From Acidobacteriota bacterium (GTDB taxonomy: Bacteria; Acidobacteriota; Blastocatellia; RBC074), in assembly GCA_019639255.1 (NCBI GenBank), contig JAHBSF010000021.1, positions 1-64,000 on the forward strand: a DNA stretch of 64,000 bases, written 5' to 3'. The stretch's first letter is position 1, and each line of letters starts with the position of its first letter. The position numbers and the translations under genes are program-made. Shown here one piece after another: positions 15,583 through 23,815 of the stretch. The notes beneath the pieces were generated by a model that did not search any database, was not told where the DNA came from, and saw nothing but the letters and a program-made list of their open reading frames with translations.

Positions 15583-16695
15583 GTGATTCCATTCCCCGGT
15601 CCGGATCCCATACCGCTGCCGGCGCCGATCTGGCTGTTCAAATCCCTTCACATAGTCACGCTATCCCTGCATTTCGTCGCCGTCCACCTGCTGACGGGCG
15701 GGCTGCTGCTGGCCGCGTGGTGGAATTTTCTGGGACGCAAAGCCCCAGACTCCACGCCGGCGAACGCTTCGGGCGCAATCGCCAAACGCCTTCCCATCGT
15801 GATGACTTACCTCATCAACCTGGGCGTGCCGCCGCTTCTGTTTGCGCAGGTGCTCTACGGACGCGCGCTTTATACGAGCAGCGTGCTCATAGGCGCCTAC
15901 TGGATAAGCGTAATTTTTCTGCTGATGTTCGGATACTTCCTGCTATACCGCGTAGCGGATCGCGCCGAGCGCGGCCGCACGTTCTGGCCGCTTGCGCTGC
16001 TGTCGCTCGTCGCCATCGCCTACATAGGCCGGATTTACAGCGCAAACATGACGCTTATGCTTCGGCCCGAAGTATGGAGCGATATGTACGGCGCAAGCCC
16101 GCTCGGCGCGCAACTGCCGGACGGCGATCCCACGCTGTGGCCGCGCTGGCTGTTTATGATGGTCGGCTCGGCCGGCATTGCCGGAATATTCATCGCCGCT
16201 TACGGCGCGTTTGCCAATATCCGAACCGACGCGGCCGGGTTCCTGCGCCGCCAGGGCGGATACTTCGGCGCCGCATTCATACTGCTTCAGATTGCGATCG
16301 GCTACCGCGTATTCGGCGCGCAGCCCGCTGAAGTGCAGCAGGCGCTGATGTCGGCGCCGCTCTCGCGTTATTGCGTATTCATCTGGCTTGCGGTTTCGGC
16401 GCTTCTGATTGCGATTGGAGCGTGGACTGCAATCAGGCCCGAAGTTGCGCAGCGCAGCGTTGCGGCGATGGGTGCGCTGCTGTCGGTAATTGCCACGATT
16501 GCCGCCGTAACGGTGCGCGACGGGATTCGCGATGCGACGCTTGCCGCAAAGGGCCTCGACGTATGGGATCAGGCCGTAACCGCAAACTGGTCGGTGGTGG
16601 CCGTGTTTCTGGTGCTGTTTGTCGCGGGCCTTGCAGCGATCGGGTGGATGGCATGGGCGGCGATGAGCGCGAAAGGAGAAACCCAACATGTCTGA
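15583..16695 (+). CDS. Polytopic membrane subunit of a cytochrome bc-type cluster
   Basis: A 370-residue membrane protein with about eight hydrophobic helices. GTG 15583 follows AAGGAGG with 5-nt spacing. The first helix region SLHIVTLSLHFVAVHLLTGG is rich in histidine and glycine. It resembles the heme-binding first helix of CydA-type cytochromes and of the fourth gene of this cluster, although I cannot assign it firmly. It overlaps the Rieske gene by 8 bp, so it is part of one operon of Rieske protein, cytochrome b and a CydA-like protein. Likely role: a membrane electron-transfer or quinone-binding subunit. Confidence 0.7.
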   Translation: MIPFPGPDPIPLPAPIWLFKSLHIVTLSLHFVAVHLLTGGLLLAAWWNFLGRKAPDSTPANASGAIAKRLPIVMTYLINLGVPPLLFAQVLYGRALYTSSVLIGAYWISVIFLLMFGYFLLYRVADRAERGRTFWPLALLSLVAIAYIGRIYSANMTLMLRPEVWSDMYGASPLGAQLPDGDPTLWPRWLFMMVGSAGIAGIFIAAYGAFANIRTDAAGFLRRQGGYFGAAFILLQIAIGYRVFGAQPAEVQQALMSAPLSRYCVFIWLAVSALLIAIGAWTAIRPEVAQRSVAAMGALLSVIATIAAVTVRDGIRDATLAAKGLDVWDQAVTANWSVVAVFLVLFVAGLAAIGWMAWAAMSAKGETQHV

Positions 16696-17188
16696 GCCGA
16701 ACACGCCTGAAAACGCGCGGAAGATGGAACCTGTGGAGGAACAACCCGCGTCGGCGGCGCGCCGCGCTTTCGTGCGATTGGGCGTAGGCGCGGTGGGCGC
16801 GGGTTACGCATCGGCGATCGGGTATCCGATTTACGCCTATCTGGCGACGCCCGCGCAGCGCGCAGCCGCAGCCGCAGCCGTCACCCAGACGCAGCTTGAC
16901 GGCGCCGACAAACTGCCCGCAGGCTCGGCGATGATGTTCAGGTTCGGCCCCAAACCGGCGCTGCTCATTCATCACGCGGACGGGACGTGGGTGGCGATGA
17001 CCGCCGTATGCACGCATCTCGGCTGCACGGTGCAGTACGAAGCGCCGGAAAACCGCATATTCTGCGCCTGCCACGGCGGCGTATACGACGCGCGCACCGG
17101 AGCAAACGTTTCCGGGCCGCCGCCCAAACCGCTCACCCAATTTCGCGTGGAGGTGACCGATGGCAGTATCGTCATATCCAGAGCCTGA
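16688..17188 (+). CDS. Rieske 2Fe-2S protein
   Basis: The 166-residue protein has the Rieske cluster ligands C108-T-H110-L-G-C113 and C126-A-C128-H129, the second and fourth cysteines forming the usual disulfide. A helix at about residues 35-52 follows twin arginines (RRAFVRLGVG), so it is anchored by an uncleaved Tat-type signal. It transfers electrons from quinol at cytochrome b to a c-type cytochrome. It overlaps the preceding gene by 8 bp and the following cytochrome b gene by 29 bp, which implies tight translational coupling. Confidence 0.93.
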   Translation: MSEPNTPENARKMEPVEEQPASAARRAFVRLGVGAVGAGYASAIGYPIYAYLATPAQRAAAAAAVTQTQLDGADKLPAGSAMMFRFGPKPALLIHHADGTWVAMTAVCTHLGCTVQYEAPENRIFCACHGGVYDARTGANVSGPPPKPLTQFRVEVTDGSIVISRA

Positions 17189-18284
17189 AGCGAAAACCGC
17201 TGCGAAAAAAGGCGCGGGCGCGGCCCTCTTTCGCTGGGTCGATGAACGCCTCGGCATAGAGGAAATACTTGCATTCGCGCGCCACAAAACCGTGCCCGAA
17301 CACGCGCATTCGTTCTGGTATTACTGGGGCGGAGTATCGCTGTTTTTCTTTCTCGTGCAGGTATTCAGCGGCGTGCTGCTGCTGGTCTATTACCGGCCGG
17401 GCGTCGAAGCCTACGAATCGGTGCGGCAGATTACATACGACATACGCTTCGGATGGCTCATACGCTCGACGCATTCGTGGGCGGCGAACCTGATGGTGTT
17501 CGCGATATTCGTGCACATGTTTTCGGTGTTTTTCATGAAGGCTTACCGCCGGCCGCGCGAATTCGGCTGGTGGAGCGGACTCGCGCTGCTGGGGTTGACG
17601 ATGGTGTTCGGCTTCAGCGGGTATCTGCTGCCGATGGATGATCTGGCGTTTTTTGCGACCAAGATCGGGCTGGAGATTCCGGCGTCGATGCCGGTTGTGG
17701 GAACGCTCATAGCCGATATTGTGCGCGGCGGGCCGGATGTTTCGGAGGTGACGATACAGCGGTTCTTTGCGCTGCACGTAGTCGTGTTGCCGCTCGTATA
17801 CGTTCCGCTGCTGTTTTTCCACATGTGGCTTGTGCAGCGGCACGGCAACGCCATGCCTCCGGCCGAGGAAGCGAAGCCGGAAGCCGAGCGCCGCACGATT
17901 CCCTTTTTTCCGGACTTTTTCTCGCGCGATATGGGAATGTGGCTGATTGCGCTCAACGTGCTTGCGGGTCTGGCGGCGCTTTATCCGTGGCAGCTCGGTC
18001 CGCAGGCCGATCCGATTGCGCCCGCTCCGCTCGGCATACATCCCGAGTGGTACTTCATGAGCACGTTCCAGATCCTGAAGGCGTTCGGGCGATGGTTTCC
18101 GGGCGAGGCGGGCGAGGTGCTCGGCATCGGACTTTTCACGCTCGTGCTGCTGCTGTGGGCGATCATACCGCTCTACGATACGCGCACGCACGCAGGCCGT
18201 CGCGCCCGCGCCGCAACCTGGTTCGGCTACTTCGTGCTTGCAGGGCTGATCGGAACCACGATCTGGGGATACTGGGAAATCTGA
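17160..18284 (+). CDS. Cytochrome b of a bc complex, b6 and subunit IV fused
   Basis: A 374-residue cytochrome b. Two histidine pairs bind the hemes: HSWAANLMVFAIFVH (13 residues between) and HVVVLPLVYVPLLFFH (14 between). The 14-residue spacing in the second helix is the b6-type pattern. The subunit IV part is fused in the same chain and carries the quinol-site motif PEWYF in GIHPEWYFMSTFQILK near residue 292. About seven to eight helices are present. It forms the core of the complex with the Rieske protein just upstream. A family A repeat separates it from the CydA-like gene. Confidence 0.93.
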   Translation: MAVSSYPEPEAKTAAKKGAGAALFRWVDERLGIEEILAFARHKTVPEHAHSFWYYWGGVSLFFFLVQVFSGVLLLVYYRPGVEAYESVRQITYDIRFGWLIRSTHSWAANLMVFAIFVHMFSVFFMKAYRRPREFGWWSGLALLGLTMVFGFSGYLLPMDDLAFFATKIGLEIPASMPVVGTLIADIVRGGPDVSEVTIQRFFALHVVVLPLVYVPLLFFHMWLVQRHGNAMPPAEEAKPEAERRTIPFFPDFFSRDMGMWLIALNVLAGLAALYPWQLGPQADPIAPAPLGIHPEWYFMSTFQILKAFGRWFPGEAGEVLGIGLFTLVLLLWAIIPLYDTRTHAGRRARAATWFGYFVLAGLIGTTIWGYWEI

Positions 18285-18309
18285 TGAAGAAGGAAGAAGA
18301 AGGTTAAAG

Positions 18310-18410
18310 AAGAGATTACGAAACAAACAGAAATAAACGAAACATACGGAAAGAAGGCCATTCGGGTGGTGGTTTTTTTCGTTTATTTCTGTTTGTTCCG
18401 TAGTCTCTCC
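18310..18410. repeat. Family A hairpin repeat, copy 2
   Basis: Arms GAGATTACGAAACAAACAGA and the complement running GTTTATTTCTGTTTGTTCCG then TAGTCTC. This diverged copy lies inside the respiratory cluster, 26 bp after the cytochrome b stop and just ahead of the ribosome site of the next gene. Confidence 0.8.
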
Positions 18411-18427
18411 AGGGAAGGGGAACCGGG

Positions 18428-19813
18428 ATGAATTATCCGTTCTGGGATGTGCCGATAATCGGCAGCGGCGGCGTGATAGCGATCATAGCGATCTTTCACG
18501 TGATGATTTCGCACTTCGCCATAGGCGGCGGATTTTATCTGCCGATGGCCGAAGCGAAGGCGCTGCGCGAGGGGCGCGAGGACTGGATGCGCACGCTGCG
18601 GCGGCACTCGCATTTTTTTCTGATACTGACGGGCGTATTCGGCGCCGTATCGGGCGTGGGCATATGGTTCTCGATAGGTCTCGCCAACCCCGAGGCTACG
18701 AGCACGCTCATACACAATTTCGTCTTCGGCTGGGCCATCGAGTGGGTGTTTTTCATCGTGGAGTTGACGGCGGCCGCAGTGTATTACTACACGTGGGGCA
18801 GGATTCCGGACAGGCTGCACCTGAAAATAGGATGGGTGTACGCATTCACGGCGTGGATGAGCCTGGTAATCATCAACGGGATACTGACTTTTATGCTGAC
18901 GCCGGGCGCCGAGTGGTTGGGCGTAGCCGGGACGGGGCAGGAATCCGGAGCATTCTGGGCGGCGTTTTTCAATCCCACATACTGGCCGAGTCTCGTGCTG
19001 CGGACGCTCGTATGCATATCGCTAGCGGGGATATTCGCGCTCGTGACGGCGGCGCGCATAGACGGATTCGCCGAGCCGAAGCTGAAGACGGAGATCGTGC
19101 GATGGTCTACGAAGTGGCTGGTGCCGTCGTTTGTGCTGATGCCGGTGTGTTTTCTGTGGTATCTGTGGACGGTGCCGGAATCGCAGCGGCAACTGCTCAA
19201 CCTCGGCATAGCCACGATAGGACAGGGAACCTTCACGCAGGTGACGCGCTCGGCGCTCGTATCGGTGATGACTTCGGCCACGATACTCGCGGTTGTGTAC
19301 TTCACGGCGTGGCGCAACGCGCGGGATTTCAATATGGGCTGGGCCGCGGCGGTGCTGCTGCTCGCGCTCGGCGCTACGGCGACTACAGAGCAGTCGCGCG
19401 AGATGCTGCGCAAGCCCTACGTCATAGGCGAACACATGTATTCCAACGGCGTGCGGCGCAGCGAAGTAGAGCATTTCAACCGCGAGGGATACCTGAGCGG
19501 GTCGCCGTGGGCGGCCGCGCACGCTTCTGAAAGCGCGGGCGACGCCGCGCCCGATCGCGGGGCGCTTATGTTTCGCGGCCAGTGCCTGGCGTGCCACACG
19601 ACGGACGGCTACCGCCCGATGAAGCGACTGCTTCAGGGCCGCGACCGCGCATCGATTATGAACCTGCTCGGGACGCTCCACGAATACGGCGAGAACTCGC
19701 CCTACCGCGCCTTCATGCCCCCGCTCGTGGGCAAACCCGACGAGATCGAAGCCCTCGCCGATTACCTCGACCGCGTAGTGAACGCCGGCGCGCATACGGC
19801 CAAAGCCGAGTAA
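18428..19813 (+). CDS. CydA-like membrane cytochrome fused to a C-terminal cytochrome c
   Basis: A 461-residue fusion. The N-terminal part (about residues 1-320) has nine or so helices and CydA-like motifs, including FHVMISHFAIGGGFYLPMAEA and GIWFSIGLANPEATSTL, with an aromatic and histidine-rich TM core. The C-terminal segment holds a c-type heme site C386-L-A-C-H390 with a downstream methionine (MPPLVG) as likely sixth ligand. The protein therefore probably takes electrons from the Rieske/cytochrome b pair upstream and passes them through its own cytochrome c domain. Whether it reduces oxygen like cytochrome bd is unknown. Confidence 0.82.
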   Translation: MNYPFWDVPIIGSGGVIAIIAIFHVMISHFAIGGGFYLPMAEAKALREGREDWMRTLRRHSHFFLILTGVFGAVSGVGIWFSIGLANPEATSTLIHNFVFGWAIEWVFFIVELTAAAVYYYTWGRIPDRLHLKIGWVYAFTAWMSLVIINGILTFMLTPGAEWLGVAGTGQESGAFWAAFFNPTYWPSLVLRTLVCISLAGIFALVTAARIDGFAEPKLKTEIVRWSTKWLVPSFVLMPVCFLWYLWTVPESQRQLLNLGIATIGQGTFTQVTRSALVSVMTSATILAVVYFTAWRNARDFNMGWAAAVLLLALGATATTEQSREMLRKPYVIGEHMYSNGVRRSEVEHFNREGYLSGSPWAAAHASESAGDAAPDRGALMFRGQCLACHTTDGYRPMKRLLQGRDRASIMNLLGTLHEYGENSPYRAFMPPLVGKPDEIEALADYLDRVVNAGAHTAKAE

Positions 19814-19858
19814 AACCCCGGAAATGCACCGAACCGGCGGGGGTGCAGGGAAATCAAA

Positions 19859-19901
19859 AATAATAATTACTATTGACTTACTCATTCCGCATGCGTATAA
19901 T
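19859..19901 (+). promoter_or_regulatory. Sigma70-type promoter of perR-dps with an overlapping Fur/PerR-like operator
   Basis: TTGACT at 19873-19878 and TATAAT at 19896-19901 are separated by 17 nt, a near-perfect sigma70 promoter. The palindrome AATAATAATTACTATT at 19859-19874 (14 of 16 positions symmetric) resembles a Fur-family box and overlaps the -35 element. This fits autoregulation by the Fur/PerR protein encoded 34 nt downstream. Confidence 0.75.
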
Positions 19902-19934
19902 TCGGAGTGTTAAAGGGATAGAGAGGAAGCGGTG

Positions 19935-20366
19935 ATGAAGAAGTCGAGGCGGGAGTTACAGGAGAAGCTGGACGAGCAGGGCGGGCATCTGACGCGGCAG
20001 CGGGCGGCCGTATATGAATATTTGCGGCGGGCGCCGCATCATCCGACGGCGGAGGAGGTATATCTGGCGGTGAAGGCGGAATTGCCGAAGATATCGCTGG
20101 CGACGGTATACAAGAACCTGGAAGCGCTCCTTGCGTGCGGTGCGGCGGGGAAGTTGAATTACGGGGATGGGGCTGCGCGTTACGATGCGCGGGCGGATCA
20201 TCATTATCACACGCGGTGTCTGGATTGCGGGCGGTTGTCGGATCTGGAGCCGGCGCCGCGGGAGGAGGTGCGGCGGCTGGTGCGGGCGCCGCGCGGGTTT
20301 GCCGTAACGGATTACCGCATAGAGATTCTCGGCCGATGCCGCGAGTGCGGGAAAAAATCGGGCTGA
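19935..20366 (+). CDS. Fur-family regulator, PerR-like
   Basis: A 143-residue Fur-family repressor. The winged helix contains LTRQRAAVYEYLRRAPHHPTAEEVYLAVKAELPKISLATVYKNLEAL in three parts, the recognition helix being SLATVYKNLEAL. The dimerisation half has HHYHTRCLDCGRLSDLE and a C-terminal CRECG, giving a C-x2-C pair of Zn sites, which is PerR/Zur-like. ATG 19935 follows AGAGGA; GTG 19932 is an alternative. With dps 50 bp downstream, a peroxide or iron response is the likely job. Metal specificity cannot be read from the sequence. Confidence 0.88.
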   Translation: MKKSRRELQEKLDEQGGHLTRQRAAVYEYLRRAPHHPTAEEVYLAVKAELPKISLATVYKNLEALLACGAAGKLNYGDGAARYDARADHHYHTRCLDCGRLSDLEPAPREEVRRLVRAPRGFAVTDYRIEILGRCRECGKKSG

Positions 20367-20416
20367 CATCGAACTTAAAGCAACGGCATTTAATGGATTC
20401 ATAAAGGAGGGGGAAA

Positions 20417-20905
20417 ATGGGAGCACCGAAGACGTATCGCACGAGCATTGATCTGGACGTAGAGACGAGGGCGCAGATAATAATGCTGCTCAATCAGCAG
20501 TTGGCCGACGCCTTCGATCTGTACAGTCAGACGAAGCAGGCGCACTGGAATGTGAAGGGATCGCAGTTCATTGCGCTTCACGAATTGTACGACAAGCTGG
20601 CCGGATCGCTCATAGACCACGTAGACACGATAGCCGAGCGCGCCACGGCGCTCGGGGGCACGGCCAACGGCACTGCTCGCCAGTCGGCGGCGGCGTCGCG
20701 CGTGCCGGAGTATCCGGAGGAGGCTACGGGAAGCGAAAGCAGCGTGAAGGCGCTTGCAGAAAGGTATGCAGCCGTAGCGGCATCGACTCGCGCGGCGATC
20801 GACGAATCGGATCGTTTGGGAGACGCCGACACTGCGGATCTGTTTACGGAAGTTTCGCGCGATCTCGACAAATCGCTCTGGTTCCTCGAAGCGCACCTGC
20901 AATAG
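20417..20905 (+). CDS. dps: Dps-family ferritin-like DNA-protecting protein
   Basis: A 162-residue Dps. LNQQLADAFDLYSQTKQAHWNVKGSQF is present as two halves: the ferroxidase-site histidine lies in QAHWNVKG, and the second site contributes HELYDKLAGSLIDHVDTIAERA, with H and D ligands. Dps dodecamers oxidise and store iron and protect DNA from peroxide. AAAGGAGG just upstream of ATG 20417 gives strong translation. It is likely co-transcribed with the PerR-like gene. Length and motifs are normal for the family. Confidence 0.93.
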   Translation: MGAPKTYRTSIDLDVETRAQIIMLLNQQLADAFDLYSQTKQAHWNVKGSQFIALHELYDKLAGSLIDHVDTIAERATALGGTANGTARQSAAASRVPEYPEEATGSESSVKALAERYAAVAASTRAAIDESDRLGDADTADLFTEVSRDLDKSLWFLEAHLQ

Positions 20906-20921
20906 GAAAAGCACTGAGTGC

Positions 20922-21051
20922 GAAGAAGAAGTGCTGAGTGCTGAGTGCTGAGTGCAATTTGGAACTGAAGAACTTTCATTTAGAGCATCTGTAATTAAAG
21001 TTTCTGATTTCCAAATTGCACTCAGCACTCAGCACTCAGCACTTCTTCTTC
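20922..21051. repeat. Family B hairpin repeat, copy 1
   Basis: A perfect 43-bp inverted repeat. Each arm is GAAGAAGAA, then GTGCTGA units ending in GTGCAATTTGGAA. The 44-bp centre between the arms is AT-rich. It fills the gap between dps and the YeiH-type gene. The arms vary in number of GTGCTGA units between copies. Confidence 0.9.
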
Positions 21052-21076
21052 TTCTCCTTCCCTGTTTCACATCTAC

Positions 21077-22012
21077 ATGTCCCGTCTCCTGTTTCTGCTC
21101 GGACTCATCTTCACCCTTACGCCGTGGGCATCGCCGCCCGCAGCGCTGGCGCTCGGTCTTTTGTTCGGGCTGACGCAAACGCATCCGTTTCCGCAGCAGG
21201 CCCGAAAATACGCCAAGACGCTTCTTCAGGCGGCGGTCGTGGGGCTTGGGTTCGGAATGAACCTGCACGAGGTAGTGCGCGCCGGGCGTTCGGGTTTCAT
21301 CTACACGGCGCTCGGCATCGCGTTTACGCTCTCGGTCGGCGCGGGCCTCGGGCGATGGCTTGGCGTAACGGGAAGGGGCGCGTATCTGATTTCGGTCGGA
21401 ACGGCGATATGCGGCGGGAGCGCGATTGCGGCGGTGGGTCCCGTAGCGGGAGCAAGCGACGAAGAGATGTCGGTTGCGCTCGGCACGGTTTTTATGCTCA
21501 ACGCCGTCGGATTGCTCGTCTTTCCGCTCGCGGGCGTATGGCTGGGATTACCCTCCGAGCAGTTCGGATTGTGGGCGGCGCTCGCGATTCACGATACGAG
21601 CTCCGTTGTCGGAGCCACAGCGAAATACGGCGGCGCGGCGCTCGCCGTCGGGACTACGGTGAAGCTCGCGCGCGCGCTTTGGATAGTGCCGCTGACGCTT
21701 GCTACGGCATTCCTGAAAACGCAGGACGCGCAGCGGCGCGGAACGCAGATTCAGTGGCCGTGGTTCATACTGTTTTTCTGCATAGCGGCGATGCTCAATA
21801 CCTATGCTACGGGCGGAGCCGGGCTATATCCGCATCTCGTATGGCTTGCGCGCAATTGTCTGACGGCCACGCTTTATCTGATCGGAAGCGGCATCACGCT
21901 GGCGACGTTGCGGCGCGTGGGAGCGCGCCCGCTTTTGCAGGGCGTGCTGCTGTGGATCATCGTCGCTGCGGCGTCTCTTGCCTTGATCCGCGCGGGCTGG
22001 ATCGGGATTTAG
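21077..22012 (+). CDS. YeiH/UPF0324 family putative sulfate exporter
   Basis: A 311-residue membrane protein with about nine to ten helices. It contains the family motif VGLGFGMNLHEVVRAG, TAICGGSAIAAVGPV and AIHDTSSVVGATAKYG, all hallmarks of the YeiH/YadS (Cons_hypoth698) group. Some members act as sulfate or sulfonate exporters; the substrate here is inferred only from family. It starts 25 bp after a family B hairpin and its stop lies directly before a family A hairpin. The next gene is convergent. Confidence 0.87.
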   Translation: MSRLLFLLGLIFTLTPWASPPAALALGLLFGLTQTHPFPQQARKYAKTLLQAAVVGLGFGMNLHEVVRAGRSGFIYTALGIAFTLSVGAGLGRWLGVTGRGAYLISVGTAICGGSAIAAVGPVAGASDEEMSVALGTVFMLNAVGLLVFPLAGVWLGLPSEQFGLWAALAIHDTSSVVGATAKYGGAALAVGTTVKLARALWIVPLTLATAFLKTQDAQRRGTQIQWPWFILFFCIAAMLNTYATGGAGLYPHLVWLARNCLTATLYLIGSGITLATLRRVGARPLLQGVLLWIIVAAASLALIRAGWIGI

Positions 22013-22014
22013 AA

Positions 22015-22113
22015 AAGAGAGATAACGGAACAAACGAAATAAGACGAAACAAACGAAAGGAACCCTTATTTTCGTTTGTTTCGTCTTATTTCGTTTGTTC
22101 CGTTATCTCTCTT
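22015..22113. repeat. Family A hairpin repeat, copy 3 (perfect 44-bp stem)
   Basis: A perfect palindrome: 44-bp arms beginning AAGAGAGATAACGGAACAAA and an 11-nt loop GGAACCCTTAT. Arms are built from repeated ACGGAACAA/ACGAAATAAG units. It fills the whole gap between two convergent stop codons (22012 and 22113). Confidence 0.95.
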
Positions 22114-22895
22114 CAGTGTTCGCGTCTGAGCGCTTCCCAGTAAGCGCCGCGCGCGGTAAGGGTATCCACTCCCTCGTAGCGGGATTCGAGTTCGCGATCC
22201 GAGAGGATATGGCCCTGGAGCCATACTTTGGCCGACAGGTGCGCGCCGCGCCGGAGTTCGCCCTGAAGGTCGGCGCGGTTGACGAGCACTTCCAGTTTCA
22301 GGTGGCCCGTATTGAGGTATACCCATACGAGATCGCTCGTAGTCTGCGGGTTGCGCAGCGCGCGCCAGTGCAGGACTTCGCCGCGTACGAGGTAGTCGTT
22401 TTCGGCTACGCTGCGGCGGCGCGACTGTTCTATGAGCGGCAGCAGGCGCGCCGGGCGCCGCCGGCGGTCGAGGCTTGCGTGATAGGCCAGGCCCGAGACG
22501 GCGGCAGTAATCGGGCGCTCGCGAAACGCCGCAGGATTGATTTCGGTCAGGTTCTGCAGCTCGAAGATCATCTCGGCGTCGGTTCCCGCAGCGATTCCGC
22601 GCACTATGGCTTCGCCGTCTTCCTCGTATTCGATGATCTCCCAGGGGTAGAGGGCGTAGAGATGGCGGCCGCGGAATGCGGGGCGGCAATCTGCGTAAAA
22701 CGTGCCGGCCTTGGATTCGTGCAGCACGGTCCATACTTCGAGTCCTTCGCCGAGCCGCCAGCAGCAGCCGTGCAGCGTTGCGCGTTCGCGGTGCGCCTGC
22801 GTCAGCGCGCCGCGGTGATGAGCCTGTTCGGCGAGCGCGTGATAATCGGCCTCGTCCGTGACCCTGAATCCGATTGCGTCGAATGGTTCTCCCAT
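22113..22895 (-). CDS. Conserved-looking hypothetical protein
   Basis: A 260-residue soluble protein that I do not recognise. It opens MGEPFDAIGFRVTDEADYHAL and has an alternating strand pattern with VWTVLHES, FRGRHLYALYPWEIIEYEEDG and a C-terminal KLEVLVNRADLQGELRRGAHL. There is no signal peptide or membrane segment. ATG 22895 is preferred; a TTG three codons upstream (22904) is possible. It follows the 71-codon gene by 15 bp, so the two likely form an operon. The 3' end coincides with a perfect family A hairpin. Confidence 0.6.
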   Translation of the reverse strand: MGEPFDAIGFRVTDEADYHALAEQAHHRGALTQAHRERATLHGCCWRLGEGLEVWTVLHESKAGTFYADCRPAFRGRHLYALYPWEIIEYEEDGEAIVRGIAAGTDAEMIFELQNLTEINPAAFRERPITAAVSGLAYHASLDRRRRPARLLPLIEQSRRRSVAENDYLVRGEVLHWRALRNPQTTSDLVWVYLNTGHLKLEVLVNRADLQGELRRGAHLSAKVWLQGHILSDRELESRYEGVDTLTARGAYWEALRREH

Positions 22896-22910
22896 AGTTT
22901 GCAAACCGTT

Positions 22911-23126
22911 TTACTTCTTTCTGCGGCGCGAGGCGCGGCGGGCGGCGGCTATCGGAGACGGAGGCGCCTGCAGGCGCAGCCCGCGGATATTGCGCACCGG
23001 ACCGCTTGCGGGCGGCTCGTTGTGCCTGATCATTTCGGCGAACAGTTCCGTATCGTAATCGCATTCGCGCGCCATTTCCTCGCGGATCGCGTGCAGCTCT
23101 TCGAGAAATCGGGGACGACTGTACAT
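22911..23126 (-). CDS. Small protein of unknown function, possible antitoxin
   Basis: A 71-residue protein starting MYSRPRFLEELHAIREEMARE with CDYDTELFAEMIR next, then an arginine- and lysine-rich tail (RRASRRRKK). Such short helical proteins often lie beside PIN-domain genes. Here the PIN gene lies 190 bp upstream on the same strand, with a family B repeat between. The function is unassigned; an antitoxin role is a guess from position. The start is set by the ATG at 23126, just inside the repeat border. Confidence 0.45.
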   Translation of the reverse strand: MYSRPRFLEELHAIREEMARECDYDTELFAEMIRHNEPPASGPVRNIRGLRLQAPPSPIAAARRASRRRKK

Positions 23127-23325
23127 AAGAAGTGCTGAGTGCCGCAGTACTGAGAAGAAGTGCAGAGAAGAAGTGCTGAGTGCTGAGTGCTGAGTGCTGA
23201 GTGCAATTAGGAAATCAGGAACTTTAATTACAGATACCCTAAATAGAAGTTCTTTAGTTCCAAATTGCACTCAGCACTCAGCACTTCTTCTCTGCACTTC
23301 TTCTCTGCACTTCTTCTCAGTACTC
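23127..23325. repeat. Family B hairpin repeat, copy 2, with extra tandem units
   Basis: Arms of GTGCTGA and GAGAAGAAGTGC units surround a 60-70 bp centre. The centre matches copy 1 in the opposite orientation. Extra repeats of the CTTCTTCTCTGCA type lengthen the arms. It separates the PIN-domain gene from the small downstream gene, and its edge supplies the last codons of the PIN gene. Confidence 0.85.
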
Positions 23326-23778
23326 GGCGCTCACCAGAAACTCCGGCGTGACGATTTCGGGGACAAAAAATCCTGCGGCGGCGTTGAACAGTTTGATCCG
23401 CGCCTGCCGGTGTACATTAGCCAGATATCCGAAATTCCACGTCACGAGATAGTCGATCTTGTGAAAAGAAGCGAGCGAAACGTGCAGCGCATCGCCTATG
23501 TATTTGCGTTGAAAGATGCCGCGCGAAAGATACCCGTCGGCGAGTATCGCCGCTTCTTCGGCTACTTCGAGCTGCGGCAGGTTCCGTATAAGTTCCAGGT
23601 AACTCTTGCGGTACGGCTCGCGCGTGCGTTCGAGTTCGCGGGAAACAAGCGGCGAGATGTATGCGCGGTAATGATTCAACTCGTGCTCCCACCACCTTAT
23701 GGTCAGATCCCGCCGGAACGATTCGCCCCGATCCAGATAAGCCCCGATCACCGATGTCTCAAGATAAATACTGACCAT
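23317..23778 (-). CDS. PIN-domain protein (VapC-like ribonuclease)
   Basis: A 153-residue PIN-domain protein. MVSIYLETSVIGAYLDRG contains an early acidic position (E7), a later D lies in KYIGDALHVSLAS, and DYLVTWNF holds the last acidic residue, the usual PIN catalytic pattern. PIN toxins cleave RNA. No recognised antitoxin precedes it. The 71-codon gene downstream on the same strand is a candidate partner. The C-terminal codons (SAEY) lie inside the family B repeat, so the original end may differ. Confidence 0.78.
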   Translation of the reverse strand: MVSIYLETSVIGAYLDRGESFRRDLTIRWWEHELNHYRAYISPLVSRELERTREPYRKSYLELIRNLPQLEVAEEAAILADGYLSRGIFQRKYIGDALHVSLASFHKIDYLVTWNFGYLANVHRQARIKLFNAAAGFFVPEIVTPEFLVSAEY

Positions 23779-23815
23779 CTCTCACTTGTTCCCGGAGTCG
23801 CTCATATTGTGCAGT

